From contig NZ_ALAB01000005.1 in NCBI RefSeq assembly GCF_000280055.1, positions 186,001 to 250,000 of the forward strand: 64,000 nt of DNA, written 5' to 3'. The DNA comes from Alishewanella aestuarii B11. Its GTDB lineage: Bacteria; Pseudomonadota; Gammaproteobacteria; Enterobacterales; Alteromonadaceae. The notes beneath the pieces are model-generated. The model was not told where the DNA came from. It worked only from the letters and a program-made list of their open reading frames with translations, and did no database searches. Below are positions 28,725 to 38,555 of the stretch, piece by piece. Numbering within the stretch: position 1 is the first letter of the stretch; every line of letters begins with the position of its first letter. Position numbers and translations under genes: made by a program.

Positions 28725-28759
28725 CACAAATTACAGAGCACAAATTACAGAGCACAAAT
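28725..28759. repeat. 14-bp tandem repeat, two and a half copies
   Basis: CACAAATTACAGAG occurs at 28725-28738 and 28739-28752, followed by a partial third copy to 28759. It lies between the dbpA start and the end of the M23 peptidase gene, where the dbpA promoter is expected. Confidence 0.85.
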
Positions 28760-28812
28760 GGCGTTGGAAATTTTGCCGCTGCAGCGCCGGGAATGACAGC
28801 GCCAGCGGCGGC

Positions 28813-29763
28813 TTATTCTGCCACCTGAGTAACAGGCTGCTCTTTAAAGGTCGCCAGTTGTAGCTGGGTGCTGGCTTTGGTTTGCAGCATCGAGACCAGC
28901 GAGTCCCAGCGCACATTGCGCTCTTTTTCGAAGATCAGATCAAAGTTACCGGAATCCCAGTCGACAAAGTGCTGGGGATTTAGAGAGCGATCCAGGAAAT
29001 GGATCTCATAGTGCAGATGTGGTGCGGTAGAACTGCCGGTATTGCCCGAGGTGGCAATTAATTGCCCCTTGTGTACGAAGGTACCACCAGTGACTTTAAA
29101 ATCCTGCAGATGGGCGTAAAGCGTGGAGAAACCAAAGGCATGGCGGATTTTTAGCAGATTACCGTAACCACTATTACTTTTACGTACCAGTTCTACTACG
29201 CCATCAGCCGGGGCATAAATCGGGGTACCACGCGGCGCAGTCAGGTCGATGCCATTATGGTGTTTGCGTTTTCCCAGAATCGGGTGAGTACGCACGCCGT
29301 AGCGGGAAGATCTTTTATCAAAATCCAGCGGTGAACCATTAGGTACGAGTTGCAGCATCGCCATCCGGGCGCTGGAAGTGACGGTTGCCAGATCCAGCCG
29401 GCTCTCCAGCCCCTGATCATGGTTATGCTCCAATCCCAGGCTCAGCTCAATTTCTTCCAGACGCTGACTGACTAATGCCATCTCGTCCTGCTTTAATGTC
29501 AGCTCCTGTTCCAGCGTATCGCGGGTTTCCGTTAATTGCGCCAGTTGCTGCTGCAATGCCGAGGTTTGCTCAGCCAGCAGTTGTTGCTCGGCTTTGGCCG
29601 AGTCGACGGTATACATCAGATAATGAATCACCGCAGCGGTAATTAACACCGAAAACAGCAGTACCCACAAGCCAATAACGGCATTGCGTTTCACGATATT
29701 ACTGATATTGAAGTGTCGGGTACCATGTACGCTTGAGACGGAAATTATTATACGATCTTTCAT
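28813..29763 (-). CDS. M23 (LytM-type) peptidoglycan endopeptidase, membrane anchored
   Basis: The 316-residue protein has one membrane helix (about 26-48), a coiled coil (about 53-115) and a C-terminal M23 domain. The zinc ligands of the active family are present: His169 and Asp173 (HNGID) and the HLH motif at 249-251. It should therefore cleave peptide crosslinks in the periplasm, unlike the degenerate NlpD encoded at 60760. I chose the ATG at 29763; a TTG 15 codons upstream is possible but also lacks a ribosome-binding site. The exact orthology is uncertain. Confidence 0.85.
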   Translation of the reverse strand: MKDRIIISVSSVHGTRHFNISNIVKRNAVIGLWVLLFSVLITAAVIHYLMYTVDSAKAEQQLLAEQTSALQQQLAQLTETRDTLEQELTLKQDEMALVSQRLEEIELSLGLEHNHDQGLESRLDLATVTSSARMAMLQLVPNGSPLDFDKRSSRYGVRTHPILGKRKHHNGIDLTAPRGTPIYAPADGVVELVRKSNSGYGNLLKIRHAFGFSTLYAHLQDFKVTGGTFVHKGQLIATSGNTGSSTAPHLHYEIHFLDRSLNPQHFVDWDSGNFDLIFEKERNVRWDSLVSMLQTKASTQLQLATFKEQPVTQVAE

Positions 29764-29859
29764 CAGCGCGAATTGTTTACTCTGTAACCAGTTGTTGACC
29801 AGCAGCAAAAATAGGGGGCTTTACCGGTACTGTCAAGCACTTTGTCAGTTGCGAACAGC

Positions 29860-29889
29860 AGGCGCCAACGCGGATTGTCGCTGGCGCCT
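29860..29889. repeat. Inverted repeat between slyD and the M23 gene
   Basis: AGGCGCCA at 29860-29867 is complementary to TGGCGCCT at 29882-29889 across a 14-base loop. It lies just past the slyD stop codon on the minus strand and could end that transcript, but the minus-strand T-run is missing. Confidence 0.4.
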
Positions 29890-29915
29890 TGATTTATTTC
29901 ACATATCAGAAACTA

Positions 29916-30401
29916 TTAATGTCCGGCGTGACCGTCGATGCCATGGGCATGACCATGTGCCAGTTCTTCCTCAGTGGCATCGCGTACCGCGACCACTTCC
30001 ACATCAAACTGCAGTTCAAAACCAGCCAGCGGGTGGTTGCCATCGACAACAACTTCTTCCTCTGACACATCTATAATGATGACCGGCTGTTCGCGACCAT
30101 CCGGGCCTGAGGCACGAAAGCGCATACCCACAGCAACGTCCATCCCTTCAAACATGGAACGTGGTACGGCTTGTACCAGCTGGTCGTGGCGCTCGCCATA
30201 GGCGTCTGCTGCTGCAATGGTGCTGCTAAATTTGTCGCCGGCGGCTTTGCCGGCCAGGGCTTGTTCCAGACCCGGGATCAGCGCGCCCTGACCAAACATA
30301 AATACCAGAGGCTCGCCACCGGCAGAAGAATCGAGTTGGTTACCCTTGCTATCGGTAACGGTGTAATGAATGGCGACAACTTTGTCTTGCGAAATGGTCA
30401 T
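29916..30401 (-). CDS. slyD: FKBP-type peptidyl-prolyl isomerase SlyD
   Basis: SlyD is a cytoplasmic proline isomerase and chaperone that also binds nickel for hydrogenase maturation. The 161-residue protein has the split FKBP domain with the inserted chaperone flap, PLVFMFGQGALIPGLEQAL near residues 31-49 and the NHPLAGFELQFDVEV segment near 122. The C terminus is short but histidine-rich (HGHAHGIDGHAGH), so some metal binding is likely. It lies nine bases downstream of ygfZ on the same strand. Confidence 0.93.
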   Translation of the reverse strand: MTISQDKVVAIHYTVTDSKGNQLDSSAGGEPLVFMFGQGALIPGLEQALAGKAAGDKFSSTIAAADAYGERHDQLVQAVPRSMFEGMDVAVGMRFRASGPDGREQPVIIIDVSEEEVVVDGNHPLAGFELQFDVEVVAVRDATEEELAHGHAHGIDGHAGH

Positions 30402-30410
30402 GCGAACCTC

Positions 30411-31382
30411 TTAATTGAGTGAATAAGGTAGAGCGTGCTGGCTGAGTAGCAATGGCTGCTCGCCGGCCAGCCGTAACGAATCTGCCGGTGTTATGTCATT
30501 AGGCAGCAACGCCAGCAGCCACAGCTGCCGGTTAACGTTAACCGCATTGATTACCTGGCCGATCCGGCGCCAGTTAGTATCCAGTTGTAGTTCAATGTCG
30601 GCACCGGCCACCGGTGTTTCATCGGTTTCGGCACTGAGAATATAGGCCGCTCTTTTATTGCCACCACGGTATTTCAAGCGCGCAACAGTCTCCTGACCAA
30701 TATAACAGCCCTTGGTAAAGCTAATGCCATCTACCGCTTGTAAGTTAAGCATTTGTGGCACCAGTTCGCCAATCAGGGGTTGCTCTAAATAGGCCAGGCC
30801 ATGGCGGATATGCTGCTCCAGCCAGAGCGTCGGCGCGGCCAGTGGCAGCTGCGCCTGTTGCAGGCTGGCCAGTTCAGTTTGCGGCAATACCAGCAAATAA
30901 TGATCCATAGCCAGGCAAAGCAGGCTGAGTGCACCGTTACGCACCAGCTGACCGGCGGCTTGCGGCACCGCAAACCCCAGTTGTCGGATTAAACTCTGGC
31001 TCTCAGAGCCGGCTAAGCCGAACACAGCATAGGGTTGTTCGCTTTGGTCAAAGCTGACTTTAGAAAAGACACCAAACTTTTTCCACTGCACTAATGAGGC
31101 CTGCAATTCATCCCGAAAAGCCACGACCAGCAGATCCTCACCTTGTGCAAACAAATGAAAAACCGACCACATCTTGCCCTTGGCGTCGCAATGGGCGCCG
31201 CGCAGGAAATTGTCTGTCGTCAGTTGATTGAGATCGCAGGTGGCTTGTCCTTGCAGATATTTACGGTTATCAGGGCCACTGATCTTCAGTACCTGAAAGC
31301 CGGGAAGTGGGCTTAGGAAAGCCGGTTGAACTTCTGTTGATAAAGCCGCGTATTGTTCTGCGCTTAGCCAGGATGTCTGCAT
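30411..31382 (-). CDS. ygfZ: Folate-binding tRNA-modifying protein YgfZ
   Basis: YgfZ is a folate-dependent factor in iron-sulfur enzyme maintenance, including MiaB-dependent tRNA modification. The 323-residue protein has the GcvT-like fold and the hallmark KGCYIGQETVARLKYRG motif with its conserved cysteine. It is divergent from sdhE-ygfX, the same arrangement as in E. coli, and shares a transcript with slyD. Confidence 0.94.
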   Translation of the reverse strand: MQTSWLSAEQYAALSTEVQPAFLSPLPGFQVLKISGPDNRKYLQGQATCDLNQLTTDNFLRGAHCDAKGKMWSVFHLFAQGEDLLVVAFRDELQASLVQWKKFGVFSKVSFDQSEQPYAVFGLAGSESQSLIRQLGFAVPQAAGQLVRNGALSLLCLAMDHYLLVLPQTELASLQQAQLPLAAPTLWLEQHIRHGLAYLEQPLIGELVPQMLNLQAVDGISFTKGCYIGQETVARLKYRGGNKRAAYILSAETDETPVAGADIELQLDTNWRRIGQVINAVNVNRQLWLLALLPNDITPADSLRLAGEQPLLLSQHALPYSLN

Positions 31383-31500
31383 AATATGTAACGCTTAAGC
31401 TGATAATAACAGGTAGATTGGGGCGAGGCACAAAAGCTCAACCCTGGATCCGGAATTTTGTTAAGATACCGCCAAAACGCCTAAATTGCGAGGAATCCCG

Positions 31501-31752
31501 ATGTCTCAATTAATGAGTAAACCGAAATTACGCTGGGCCTGCCGCCGCGGCATGCTGGAACTGGATGTGTTACTGGCTCCCTTTGTCGAAGAGGGCTATG
31601 ATGCCCTGACTGAGCAGCAGAAAGCGGATTTCGAGCGTTTACTGGCCTGTGATGATCCAGATCTGTTCGCCTGGTTTATGGGGCACGCCCGTTCGACCGA
31701 TAGCGCCATCCAGGCATTAATTGAGCTGATTGTGAATCGTGTCCGGGTATAG
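31501..31752 (+). CDS. sdhE: FAD assembly factor SdhE
   Basis: SdhE promotes covalent attachment of FAD to succinate dehydrogenase and fumarate reductase. The 83-residue protein has the RRGMLELD motif, the conserved RGxxE site, and a helical-bundle pattern with CDDPDLFAWFMGH. AGGA at about 31490-31493 precedes the ATG at 31501; the frame is open five codons upstream. The end overlaps ygfX by 14 bases. Confidence 0.94.
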   Translation: MSQLMSKPKLRWACRRGMLELDVLLAPFVEEGYDALTEQQKADFERLLACDDPDLFAWFMGHARSTDSAIQALIELIVNRVRV

Positions 31753-32167
31753 CCTGGCGCTTAACACTTCGTTATTAAGGCGCAGGCTGTTGCTGGCCGC
31801 CGGCGCTGCGCTGGCGCTGCTGTATTTGCTGCTGCCGTTGCAGGGCAGCAGTTATCTGCTGGCGTGGTTAAGCCTGACTGCCTGGTTTTATCTGTTATGG
31901 TCCAGCAAGGCTGCGTCCGCCTCAGCGTTATTGCTGGATGCTGAGGGTGGGCTGCGTTGGTTAGATTCAACGCTCTCTGCCGGCAGTTGGCGGCCGGGCA
32001 GTGTTATCAGTCGCTATGCTACGCTGCTCTGCTGGACAGATACCCAAGGCCGGCGGCAGCAGCAATGGCTGTTCGCCGACCAGTTTTCTGCCGCCGATTA
32101 CCGTAGTCTGGCGCGCTGGCTACATACCCAGCGCTGGCGACATAACCCGGATCCGGTTAAAAATTAG
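31739..32167 (+). CDS. ygfX: YgfX-family membrane protein
   Basis: The 142-residue protein has two adjacent membrane helices (about 15-55) and a soluble C-terminal half rich in tryptophan and arginine. Length, topology and position behind sdhE match YgfX (also called CptA), reported in E. coli as a toxin affecting MreB and FtsZ. Sequence is variable in this family, so the call depends largely on context. The start is a GTG inside sdhE. Its 3' end overlaps that of convergent nadB by 11 bases. Confidence 0.75.
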   Translation: MSGYSLALNTSLLRRRLLLAAGAALALLYLLLPLQGSSYLLAWLSLTAWFYLLWSSKAASASALLLDAEGGLRWLDSTLSAGSWRPGSVISRYATLLCWTDTQGRRQQQWLFADQFSAADYRSLARWLHTQRWRHNPDPVKN

Positions 32168-33764
32168 CGGGTTGTAAAATGCTGGGTTGGCTGTTGGCCA
32201 GTTGCTGCGGGTAATCCAGGTTGTAATGTAAGCCTCGGCTTTCTTTACGCTGCATTGCGCAGCGGATAATCAGCTCCGCCACCTGTACCAGATTTCTCAG
32301 CTCCAGCAGATTGTGGCTCACGCGGAAGTGGCTGTAGTAATCCTGAATTTCCTGTTGTAACAACTCCACCCGATGCAGGGCGCGTTCCAGCCGTTTGTTG
32401 GTGCGAACAATGCCAACGTAATCCCACATAAAGAGTCTGAGCTCATGCCAGTTATGGGTGATCACCACCTCTTCATCTGAGTTGCTGACCCGGCTTTCAT
32501 CCCAGGCCGGAATACTCAGGTTTTGCAGGTTGTTGACCGGCTGCTGCAGGATATGCCGGGCTGCAGCCTGCGCAAATACAATACATTCAAGCAAGGAGTT
32601 CGAGGCCATCCGGTTGGCGCCATGCAGGCCGGTATAGGCCACCTCACCGATCGCATACAGATTATCCAGATCGGTTTGACCATGCAGATTGGTCATCACA
32701 CCGCCACAGGTATAGTGCGCCGCCGGCACGACCGGGATCGGCTCTTTGGTAATATCAATACCGACGCTTAAACATTTGGCATAGATGGTAGGGAAGTGCT
32801 CGATAATAAAATCTTTTGGTTGATGGCTGATATCCAGCAATACTGATTTGGCACCCAAACGTTTCATCTCAAAGTCGATGGCGCGGGCGACGATATCCCG
32901 CGGTGCCAGTTCGGCTCTTTCGTCAAAATCCGGCATAAAACGGCTACCATCCGGCCGCTTCAGATAAGCGCCTTCGCCGCGCATCGCTTCGGTGATCAGA
33001 AAATTGGGCGCTGCCGGATGATACAGACTGGTGGGGTGGAATTGGTTAAATTCCATATTGGCCACCCGGCAGCCGGCGCGCCAGGCCATCGCAATACCGT
33101 CGCCACTGGCCACGTCCGGATTACTGGTGTAAAGATAAACCTTACTGGCGCCGCCAGTCGCCAACGCCACCGCCTGGGCCCGGATGGTTTCTACCCGGCT
33201 GGCCGCTTTATTCCAGACATAGGCACCATAGCAACGTTTTGGATCCAGCCCGAGCTTTTTACCGGTGATCAGGTCAACTGCATTATAGTTTTCCAGTAAC
33301 ACGATATTCGGATGCTGTCGCACCTGATCGACCAGGGTGATCTGCACCGCACGGCCGGTCGCATCGGCCGCATGCAGAATGCGTCTATGACTATGGCCGC
33401 CTTCACGGGTCAGATGATACTTCATGCTGCCATCGCTATCCTGATACTGATCGAAGGGCACGCCCTGAGCAATCAGCCATTGCATCGCGGCCTTGGCGTG
33501 TTCGGCAGTAAATTGTACGGCGGCGGGATCACAGAGTCCGGCGCCCGCTACCAGTGTATCGTTAACATGGGACGCAATACTGTCATTTTCGTCAAACACA
33601 GCGGCAATGCCCCCCTGGGCATACAGGGTCGAGCCCTCACGCAGTGGGCCCTTGCTCAGCACCAGCACCCGCCGCTGATCGGCTAATTGCAGCGCCAGCG
33701 ACAAGCCGGCGGCGCCACTGCCGATAATTAAAACGTCACAAAGATGTTCATTTGCCTGTGTCAT
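32157..33764 (-). CDS. nadB: L-aspartate oxidase
   Basis: NadB oxidises L-aspartate to iminoaspartate, the first step of de novo NAD synthesis. From the ATG at 33764 it has 535 residues against 540 in E. coli. The FAD-binding [11 protein letters not shown] motif, the [12 protein letters not shown] loop and the [13 protein letters not shown] motif near residue 380 are present. It is divergent from rpoE, a conserved gammaproteobacterial arrangement. A GTG three codons upstream is an alternative start. Confidence 0.96.
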   Translation of the reverse strand: MTQANEHLCDVLIIGSGAAGLSLALQLADQRRVLVLSKGPLREGSTLYAQGGIAAVFDENDSIASHVNDTLVAGAGLCDPAAVQFTAEHAKAAMQWLIAQGVPFDQYQDSDGSMKYHLTREGGHSHRRILHAADATGRAVQITLVDQVRQHPNIVLLENYNAVDLITGKKLGLDPKRCYGAYVWNKAASRVETIRAQAVALATGGASKVYLYTSNPDVASGDGIAMAWRAGCRVANMEFNQFHPTSLYHPAAPNFLITEAMRGEGAYLKRPDGSRFMPDFDERAELAPRDIVARAIDFEMKRLGAKSVLLDISHQPKDFIIEHFPTIYAKCLSVGIDITKEPIPVVPAAHYTCGGVMTNLHGQTDLDNLYAIGEVAYTGLHGANRMASNSLLECIVFAQAAARHILQQPVNNLQNLSIPAWDESRVSNSDEEVVITHNWHELRLFMWDYVGIVRTNKRLERALHRVELLQQEIQDYYSHFRVSHNLLELRNLVQVAELIIRCAMQRKESRGLHYNLDYPQQLANSQPSILQPANF

Positions 33765-33876
33765 ACGATACACTTAACTCTATTAATGGCTCTGAAAAAT
33801 GCGCAGAAACAGCCGGTTTTACCGGCAGTGCCGGATTTAAGATCAGGTTATTCTAGCCTTTTTGTGACAGTTAGCA

Positions 33877-33904
33877 GAACTATTTATTCAGCTTGCAGTC
33901 ATAA
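33877..33904 (+). promoter_or_regulatory. Possible sigma-E promoter of rpoE
   Basis: GAACTA at 33877-33882 and TCATAA at 33899-33904 are 16 bases apart and resemble the sigma-E consensus (GAACTT, TCTGA/TCAAA). rpoE is autoregulated in related bacteria. The -10 is a partial match. Confidence 0.4.
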
Positions 33905-33969
33905 TCAGTACGCTTGACTGGCGCCACTCAGAAACAACACCTATAGCATTACAGGGGCAGGCTCAAAGA

Positions 33970-34545
33970 ATGAGCGAGCAAGAATTAGATTGGCAAATCG
34001 TCCAGCGGGTACAACAAGGGGATAAAGCGGCGTTTAACGTGCTGGTAAAAAAATATCAGCACCGGATCGCGAACTTAATTTCCCGCTATGTCTCTAATCA
34101 CGGAGACGTTGCAGATGTAGTACAGGAAGCCTTTATTAAAGCCTATCGGGCGATACCTGGCTTCCGTGGTGAAAGTGCGTTTTATACCTGGCTATATCGG
34201 ATTGCGGTTAACAGCGCGAAGAACTATCTGGTCGCGAATAACCGTAAACCACCGGCCAGCGATGTGGACGCGGAAGATGCGGAATATTTTGAAGGTAGCG
34301 ATGCCCTGAAAGAGCAGGACTCCCCGGAACGCTTGTTGTTGTCCGAGGAAATCCGGCAGGTGGTATTCGGCACCATTGATAAATTGCCTGATGAACTGCG
34401 CACGGCTATTACTCTGCGTGAGTTAGAAGGGCTAAGTTATGAAGAAATCGCTGAAGTAATGGAATGCCCGATCGGGACAGTACGCAGTCGGATCTTCCGG
34501 GCCCGTGAAGCGATAGATGCTCAGCTGAAACCTTTGGTAGGTTAG
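33970..34545 (+). CDS. rpoE: RNA polymerase sigma-E factor
   Basis: This extracytoplasmic-function sigma factor directs the envelope-stress regulon. The 191-residue protein has region 2 (DVADVVQEAFIKAYRAI and FYTWLYRIAVN) and region 4 (LRELEGLSYEEIAEVMECPIGTVRSRIFRARE). It heads the rpoE-rseA-rseB-rseC operon, which encodes its own control system. AGGGGCAGG lies just upstream of the ATG. Confidence 0.98.
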   Translation: MSEQELDWQIVQRVQQGDKAAFNVLVKKYQHRIANLISRYVSNHGDVADVVQEAFIKAYRAIPGFRGESAFYTWLYRIAVNSAKNYLVANNRKPPASDVDAEDAEYFEGSDALKEQDSPERLLLSEEIRQVVFGTIDKLPDELRTAITLRELEGLSYEEIAEVMECPIGTVRSRIFRAREAIDAQLKPLVG

Positions 34546-34579
34546 GCTAAACCCAGCAAGTACCTTGACAGGAAACTTT

Positions 34580-35188
34580 ATGTTGTCAGAGAAGCAGGAA
34601 TGGCTGTCAGAAGCCGCAGATAATCAGCCGCTAACGGCCGCGCAACTGGATGCCTTGTTGCAGCAGCGCGAGCCACAGCAGACGCTGGAGCGCTATCAGT
34701 TGATGGGTGCTGTATTGCGTAATGAAGATGCCAGTGTGCTGCCGGCGGATTTCAGTGAACGCTTTGCTGCCCGTCTGGAGCAGGAAGCAACCTATCAGTT
34801 GCAACCGCAGCATAGCCTGCTAAGCCGGTTGCGCGGTACCCTGCAACAGGCTGCGAATGCGCAGTGGTTTAAGCCGGCAGCGCAGGGTGCTATCGCGGCC
34901 GGTGTGGCGCTGGTGGCGGTTTTTGGCGTACAGCAATATCAGCAGCCACTGGAGCAGGAACTGATGTTACCGACTCCGGTGCTGCAAACCCGGCCGGTAG
35001 CCGGTTTTGCGACGCCGGTCAGTTTAAGCCAGACTTCGGTTGAAAGCCGCTTCGCTGAGCAGGAGCAGCAGGCGATGCTGGAACAGCAACGACGGTTACA
35101 AGCGTTGTTGCAGGCCCACCGCCAGCAGGTGCGTTTAATGGAGCAACCACAAGCGCAGCAGGAACCGGAACAGCAAGAGCCGCGTTAA
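34580..35188 (+). CDS. rseA: Anti-sigma-E factor RseA
   Basis: RseA is a single-pass inner-membrane protein whose cytoplasmic N terminus holds sigma-E and whose periplasmic part is cut by DegS and then RseP under stress. The ATG at 34580 follows AGGA; the frame is open back to a TTG at 34565. The protein has 202 residues, an anti-sigma domain at 1-75, a membrane helix at about 99-117 and a glutamine-rich periplasmic tail. Similarity to E. coli is low, but order in the operon and topology are clear. Confidence 0.9.
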   Translation: MLSEKQEWLSEAADNQPLTAAQLDALLQQREPQQTLERYQLMGAVLRNEDASVLPADFSERFAARLEQEATYQLQPQHSLLSRLRGTLQQAANAQWFKPAAQGAIAAGVALVAVFGVQQYQQPLEQELMLPTPVLQTRPVAGFATPVSLSQTSVESRFAEQEQQAMLEQQRRLQALLQAHRQQVRLMEQPQAQQEPEQQEPR

Positions 35189-35189
35189 C

Positions 35190-36131
35190 ATGAACAAAGT
35201 GCTGTTATGGCTAGGCGTAGTGCTGGTTCTCAGCAGCACTGTCGCCAAGGCCGATGAAGAAGGGTGGGCCCTGCTGGAGCGGGTGCAGCAAAGCGTCAGG
35301 CAGCACAATTTTGATACCTCCTTCGTGATCCTCAAAGGTAATCAGGTTGAGTCCTACCGTTGGTTACATGGTCGGCAGCAGCAAGCTGAGATTGAGCATC
35401 TGGTGCCGATGTTTGCCGAAGGTGTCGACATTCTGCGACGTGACAGCCAGGTGTATTATCTGCTTAGTGAACGTCCGGCGTTAATTACGCACAGCCGCTT
35501 TATTAAAGAACTACCAGCCTTATTCTATCAGGAACCGTCCCGTTTAAAGTCGCTGTACAATGCGGTGTTGGGTAGTGCGTCCATGGTCGATGGCCGCAGC
35601 GCGCAATTATTGCGCTTATCTGCCCATTCGGCCGCCCGCTACCACTATTGGTTGTGGGTTGACGTTGAAACCGCTTTCCCGCTGCGACTGGATACCTTAA
35701 TTACCTCTGCCGATATGCAACAGGCAGCACTTGAGATCTGGCAGGTTACGCACTTGAGTATCAGCAGTGAAATGTCAGATAACCTGAAGCAGCTGTTGGA
35801 GATTGAATTACCGGATGCGACGGCCTTGACCCTGAGCCAACCGCCACAACGACACCTGCTACACTGGTTACCTGATGGCTATCAGGTGGTCGCTGAGCCA
35901 CTGGCTATCCCGCAGCTGCAACCGGAAATTCAGAGTTACTGGTTGCTGTCGGACGGACTGCACCAGATCTCGGTGTTTGTACAGCCCGGTCAGCGTTTAC
36001 CGGCGCAAGCCTATCGCGATGGTGCCCTGACGATTTTTGTCAAATCCGATCCGCAGCAGGACGTTACGGTAATAGGTCCAGTCAGCCTGGAAATTGCCCA
36101 GCGTCTGGCGGCAGCCGTGACGCAAAAATAA
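35190..36131 (+). CDS. rseB: Sigma-E regulatory protein RseB
   Basis: RseB is the periplasmic protein that shields RseA from DegS and senses lipopolysaccharide intermediates. The 313-residue protein has a signal peptide cleaved near residue 21 (VAKA-DEE), an LolA-like N-terminal domain and a smaller C-terminal domain beginning near residue 215. It starts one base after the rseA stop and its TAA overlaps the ATG of rseC. Confidence 0.93.
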   Translation: MNKVLLWLGVVLVLSSTVAKADEEGWALLERVQQSVRQHNFDTSFVILKGNQVESYRWLHGRQQQAEIEHLVPMFAEGVDILRRDSQVYYLLSERPALITHSRFIKELPALFYQEPSRLKSLYNAVLGSASMVDGRSAQLLRLSAHSAARYHYWLWVDVETAFPLRLDTLITSADMQQAALEIWQVTHLSISSEMSDNLKQLLEIELPDATALTLSQPPQRHLLHWLPDGYQVVAEPLAIPQLQPEIQSYWLLSDGLHQISVFVQPGQRLPAQAYRDGALTIFVKSDPQQDVTVIGPVSLEIAQRLAAAVTQK

Positions 36132-36592
36132 TGCAGGTCGATGAAATTGCGACTGTGGTCGCCACCGAACAGCACGGGGTCTGGCTTACCACCACACCCG
36201 CCGGCAGTTGTAACAGCTGTCAGGTAAGTGGCGACTGTGGCACCGGCATTGTCGCCAAAACCTTTACCCCGCGTCAGCAACGGTTTTTTGTCAGCACTGA
36301 GCTTAGGCTGTTACCTGGCGAGCAGGTGCGGATTGGCATTGCGCAGCAGGGGTTGTTGCTGGCGGCGTTACTGGTCTATCTGTTGCCGTTGGCACTGATG
36401 TTACTGAGCGTCACGGTGTTAAATGTCTTTTGGCAAGTGGCCGAAATCTGGTCGCTGCTGCTGGCCGTAATAGCTATGGCGATTGGGTTTTATCTAGCCC
36501 GGCGTTATGATCAGCGGCCGGGGCAGTCAGAGCAGGTGCAGATCCTGGAAGTGTTACCGCAGCTGGCCTTACATCGCGTGCAACCAGACTAA
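36131..36592 (+). CDS. rseC: Sigma-E regulator RseC/MucC family
   Basis: RseC is an inner-membrane protein with a modest positive effect on sigma-E and links to redox or thiamine metabolism in some bacteria. The 153-residue protein has an N-terminal cysteine cluster, CNSCQVSGDCG at about residues 20-30, and two membrane helices (about 77-97 and 105-123). It is the last gene of the operon; its start overlaps the rseB stop. Confidence 0.92.
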   Translation: MQVDEIATVVATEQHGVWLTTTPAGSCNSCQVSGDCGTGIVAKTFTPRQQRFFVSTELRLLPGEQVRIGIAQQGLLLAALLVYLLPLALMLLSVTVLNVFWQVAEIWSLLLAVIAMAIGFYLARRYDQRPGQSEQVQILEVLPQLALHRVQPD

Positions 36593-36743
36593 GCCGCGAA
36601 ACACTCAGCCAACAAACATAGCAAGCTTAAGCCGGATAGAGTACAATTCGCGCTAATTTCAATACTAACCCGCATTGTCCACCCACTATGCCGCCGCTGT
36701 GGCTGCATTCAGGTGACAGTGCACTCAGTTTTTTGCGGATAAG

Positions 36744-38543
36744 ATGCCAAAACTCGACCATATCAGAAACTTTTCAATTATCGCCCACATTGACCACGGT
36801 AAGTCGACCTTATCAGATCGTTTGATCCAGTTTTGTGGCGGTTTAAGTGACCGGGAAATGCAACAGCAGGTACTGGATTCGATGGATCTGGAACGTGAGC
36901 GTGGTATTACCATCAAAGCTCAAAGCGTGACCTTGCATTATCAGGCTGATGATAGCAACACCTATCAGCTGAACTTTATCGACACCCCAGGCCATGTTGA
37001 CTTTACCTATGAGGTAAGCCGCTCACTGGCCGCCTGTGAAGGGGCACTGCTGGTAGTGGATGCCGGTCAGGGTGTCGAGGCACAAACTGTGGCTAACTGT
37101 TACACCGCACTGGAGATGAATCTCGAAGTGCTGCCGGTACTGAATAAGATCGATTTGCCGCAGGCAGATCCGGATCGGGTATCGGAAGAAATCGAAGATA
37201 TTATCGGTATCGAAGCGGTCGGCGCTGTGCAGTGCTCAGCGAAAACCGGCTTGGGTATCAAAGATGTGCTGGAAACTATCGTTAAGAAAATCCCGGCACC
37301 GGAAGGCGAGCCTGAGGGCCCAACCCAGGCATTAATTATTGATTCCTGGTTCGACTCTTATCAGGGCGTAGTGTCACTGGTGCGGGTTAAGCACGGTAGT
37401 ATCAAAGCCAAAGATAAAATTAAAGTTATGTCGACCGGCCAGGTTTATGAAGTGGATAAAGTCGGGGTCTTTAGCCCGAAAGCCACTAACACCGGCGAAT
37501 TAAAAACCGGCGAAGTTGGCTTTGTGATTGCCGGTATTAAAGAAATTAAAGGCGCGCCGGTCGGTGATACGCTGACGCTGGCTAAAAATAGTGCTGATAA
37601 GCCACTGCCTGGTTTTAAGCGGATCAAGCCACAGGTTTATGCCGGGGTGTTCCCGGTGTCCAGTGACGATTACGAAGATTTCCGCGACGCCCTGGCCAAA
37701 CTGAGTCTGAACGACTCCTCGTTATTCTATGAACCGGAGAACTCCGGAGCCTTGGGCTTTGGCTTCCGCATTGGTTTCCTCGGTATGCTGCATATGGAAA
37801 TCATTCAGGAACGCTTAGAGCGCGAATATGATCTGGACCTGATCACCACGGCACCGACGGTAGTCTATGAGGTGCTGAAAAAGAACGGCGAAACGATTAT
37901 GGTCGATAACCCCAGTGATCTGCCAGCGACCAATGATATTGATGAGATCCGCGAGCCGATCGTGGAAGCGCATATTCTGGTACCGCAGGAATATCTGGGT
38001 AACGTTATTACGCTCTGTATTGAGAAACGTGGTACTCAAGTCAATATGAGCTATCACGGCCGTCAGGTGGCAGTGGTGTATGAACTGCCTATGGCAGAAG
38101 TGGTGATGGACTTCTTCGATCGCCTGAAGTCGACCAGCCGTGGCTATGCCTCACTGGACTACAGCTTTAAACGCTTCCAGACCTCGAATATGCAGCGGGT
38201 GGATATACTGATTAACGGTGAGCGGGTCGATGCGCTGGCCATTATCAGCCACATTGATTTTGCGCAAAGCCGTGGCCGTGAACTGGCAGAAAAGTTAAAA
38301 GAGCTGATCCCACGCCAGATGTTTGATATCGCGATCCAGGCGGCGATCGGTAACCATGTGATTGCCCGGACCACGGTAAAACAATTACGGAAAAACGTTC
38401 TAGCCAAGTGTTATGGCGGTGACGTTAGCCGGAAGAAAAAGCTGCTGCAAAAGCAGAAAGAAGGTAAAAAGCGGATGAAGCAGGTCGGTAATGTGGAAGT
38501 ACCACAGGAAGCCTTCCTGGCCATTCTGAAAGTCGGAAAATAA
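36744..38543 (+). CDS. lepA: Elongation factor 4
   Basis: LepA is a ribosome-associated GTPase involved in initiation-stage 30S biogenesis and back-translocation. The 599-residue protein has G1 [15 protein letters not shown]3 DTPGHVDF, G4 NKIDLP and the LepA-specific C-terminal domain ending in a lysine-rich stretch ([16 protein letters not shown]). It lies 151 bases after rseC and 12 bases before lepB, as in E. coli. Confidence 0.98.
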   Translation: MPKLDHIRNFSIIAHIDHGKSTLSDRLIQFCGGLSDREMQQQVLDSMDLERERGITIKAQSVTLHYQADDSNTYQLNFIDTPGHVDFTYEVSRSLAACEGALLVVDAGQGVEAQTVANCYTALEMNLEVLPVLNKIDLPQADPDRVSEEIEDIIGIEAVGAVQCSAKTGLGIKDVLETIVKKIPAPEGEPEGPTQALIIDSWFDSYQGVVSLVRVKHGSIKAKDKIKVMSTGQVYEVDKVGVFSPKATNTGELKTGEVGFVIAGIKEIKGAPVGDTLTLAKNSADKPLPGFKRIKPQVYAGVFPVSSDDYEDFRDALAKLSLNDSSLFYEPENSGALGFGFRIGFLGMLHMEIIQERLEREYDLDLITTAPTVVYEVLKKNGETIMVDNPSDLPATNDIDEIREPIVEAHILVPQEYLGNVITLCIEKRGTQVNMSYHGRQVAVVYELPMAEVVMDFFDRLKSTSRGYASLDYSFKRFQTSNMQRVDILINGERVDALAIISHIDFAQSRGRELAEKLKELIPRQMFDIAIQAAIGNHVIARTTVKQLRKNVLAKCYGGDVSRKKKLLQKQKEGKKRMKQVGNVEVPQEAFLAILKVGK

Positions 38544-38555
38544 TAAGGACAGCTA

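Noticed and set aside
29860-29889. Firm terminator for slyD
   Set aside because: The stem is good but the loop is long and no minus-strand T-run follows, so it is listed only as an inverted repeat.
36642-36647. lepA promoter with TACAAT
   Set aside because: A fair -10 but no acceptable -35 at 16-18 bases; not strong enough to list.
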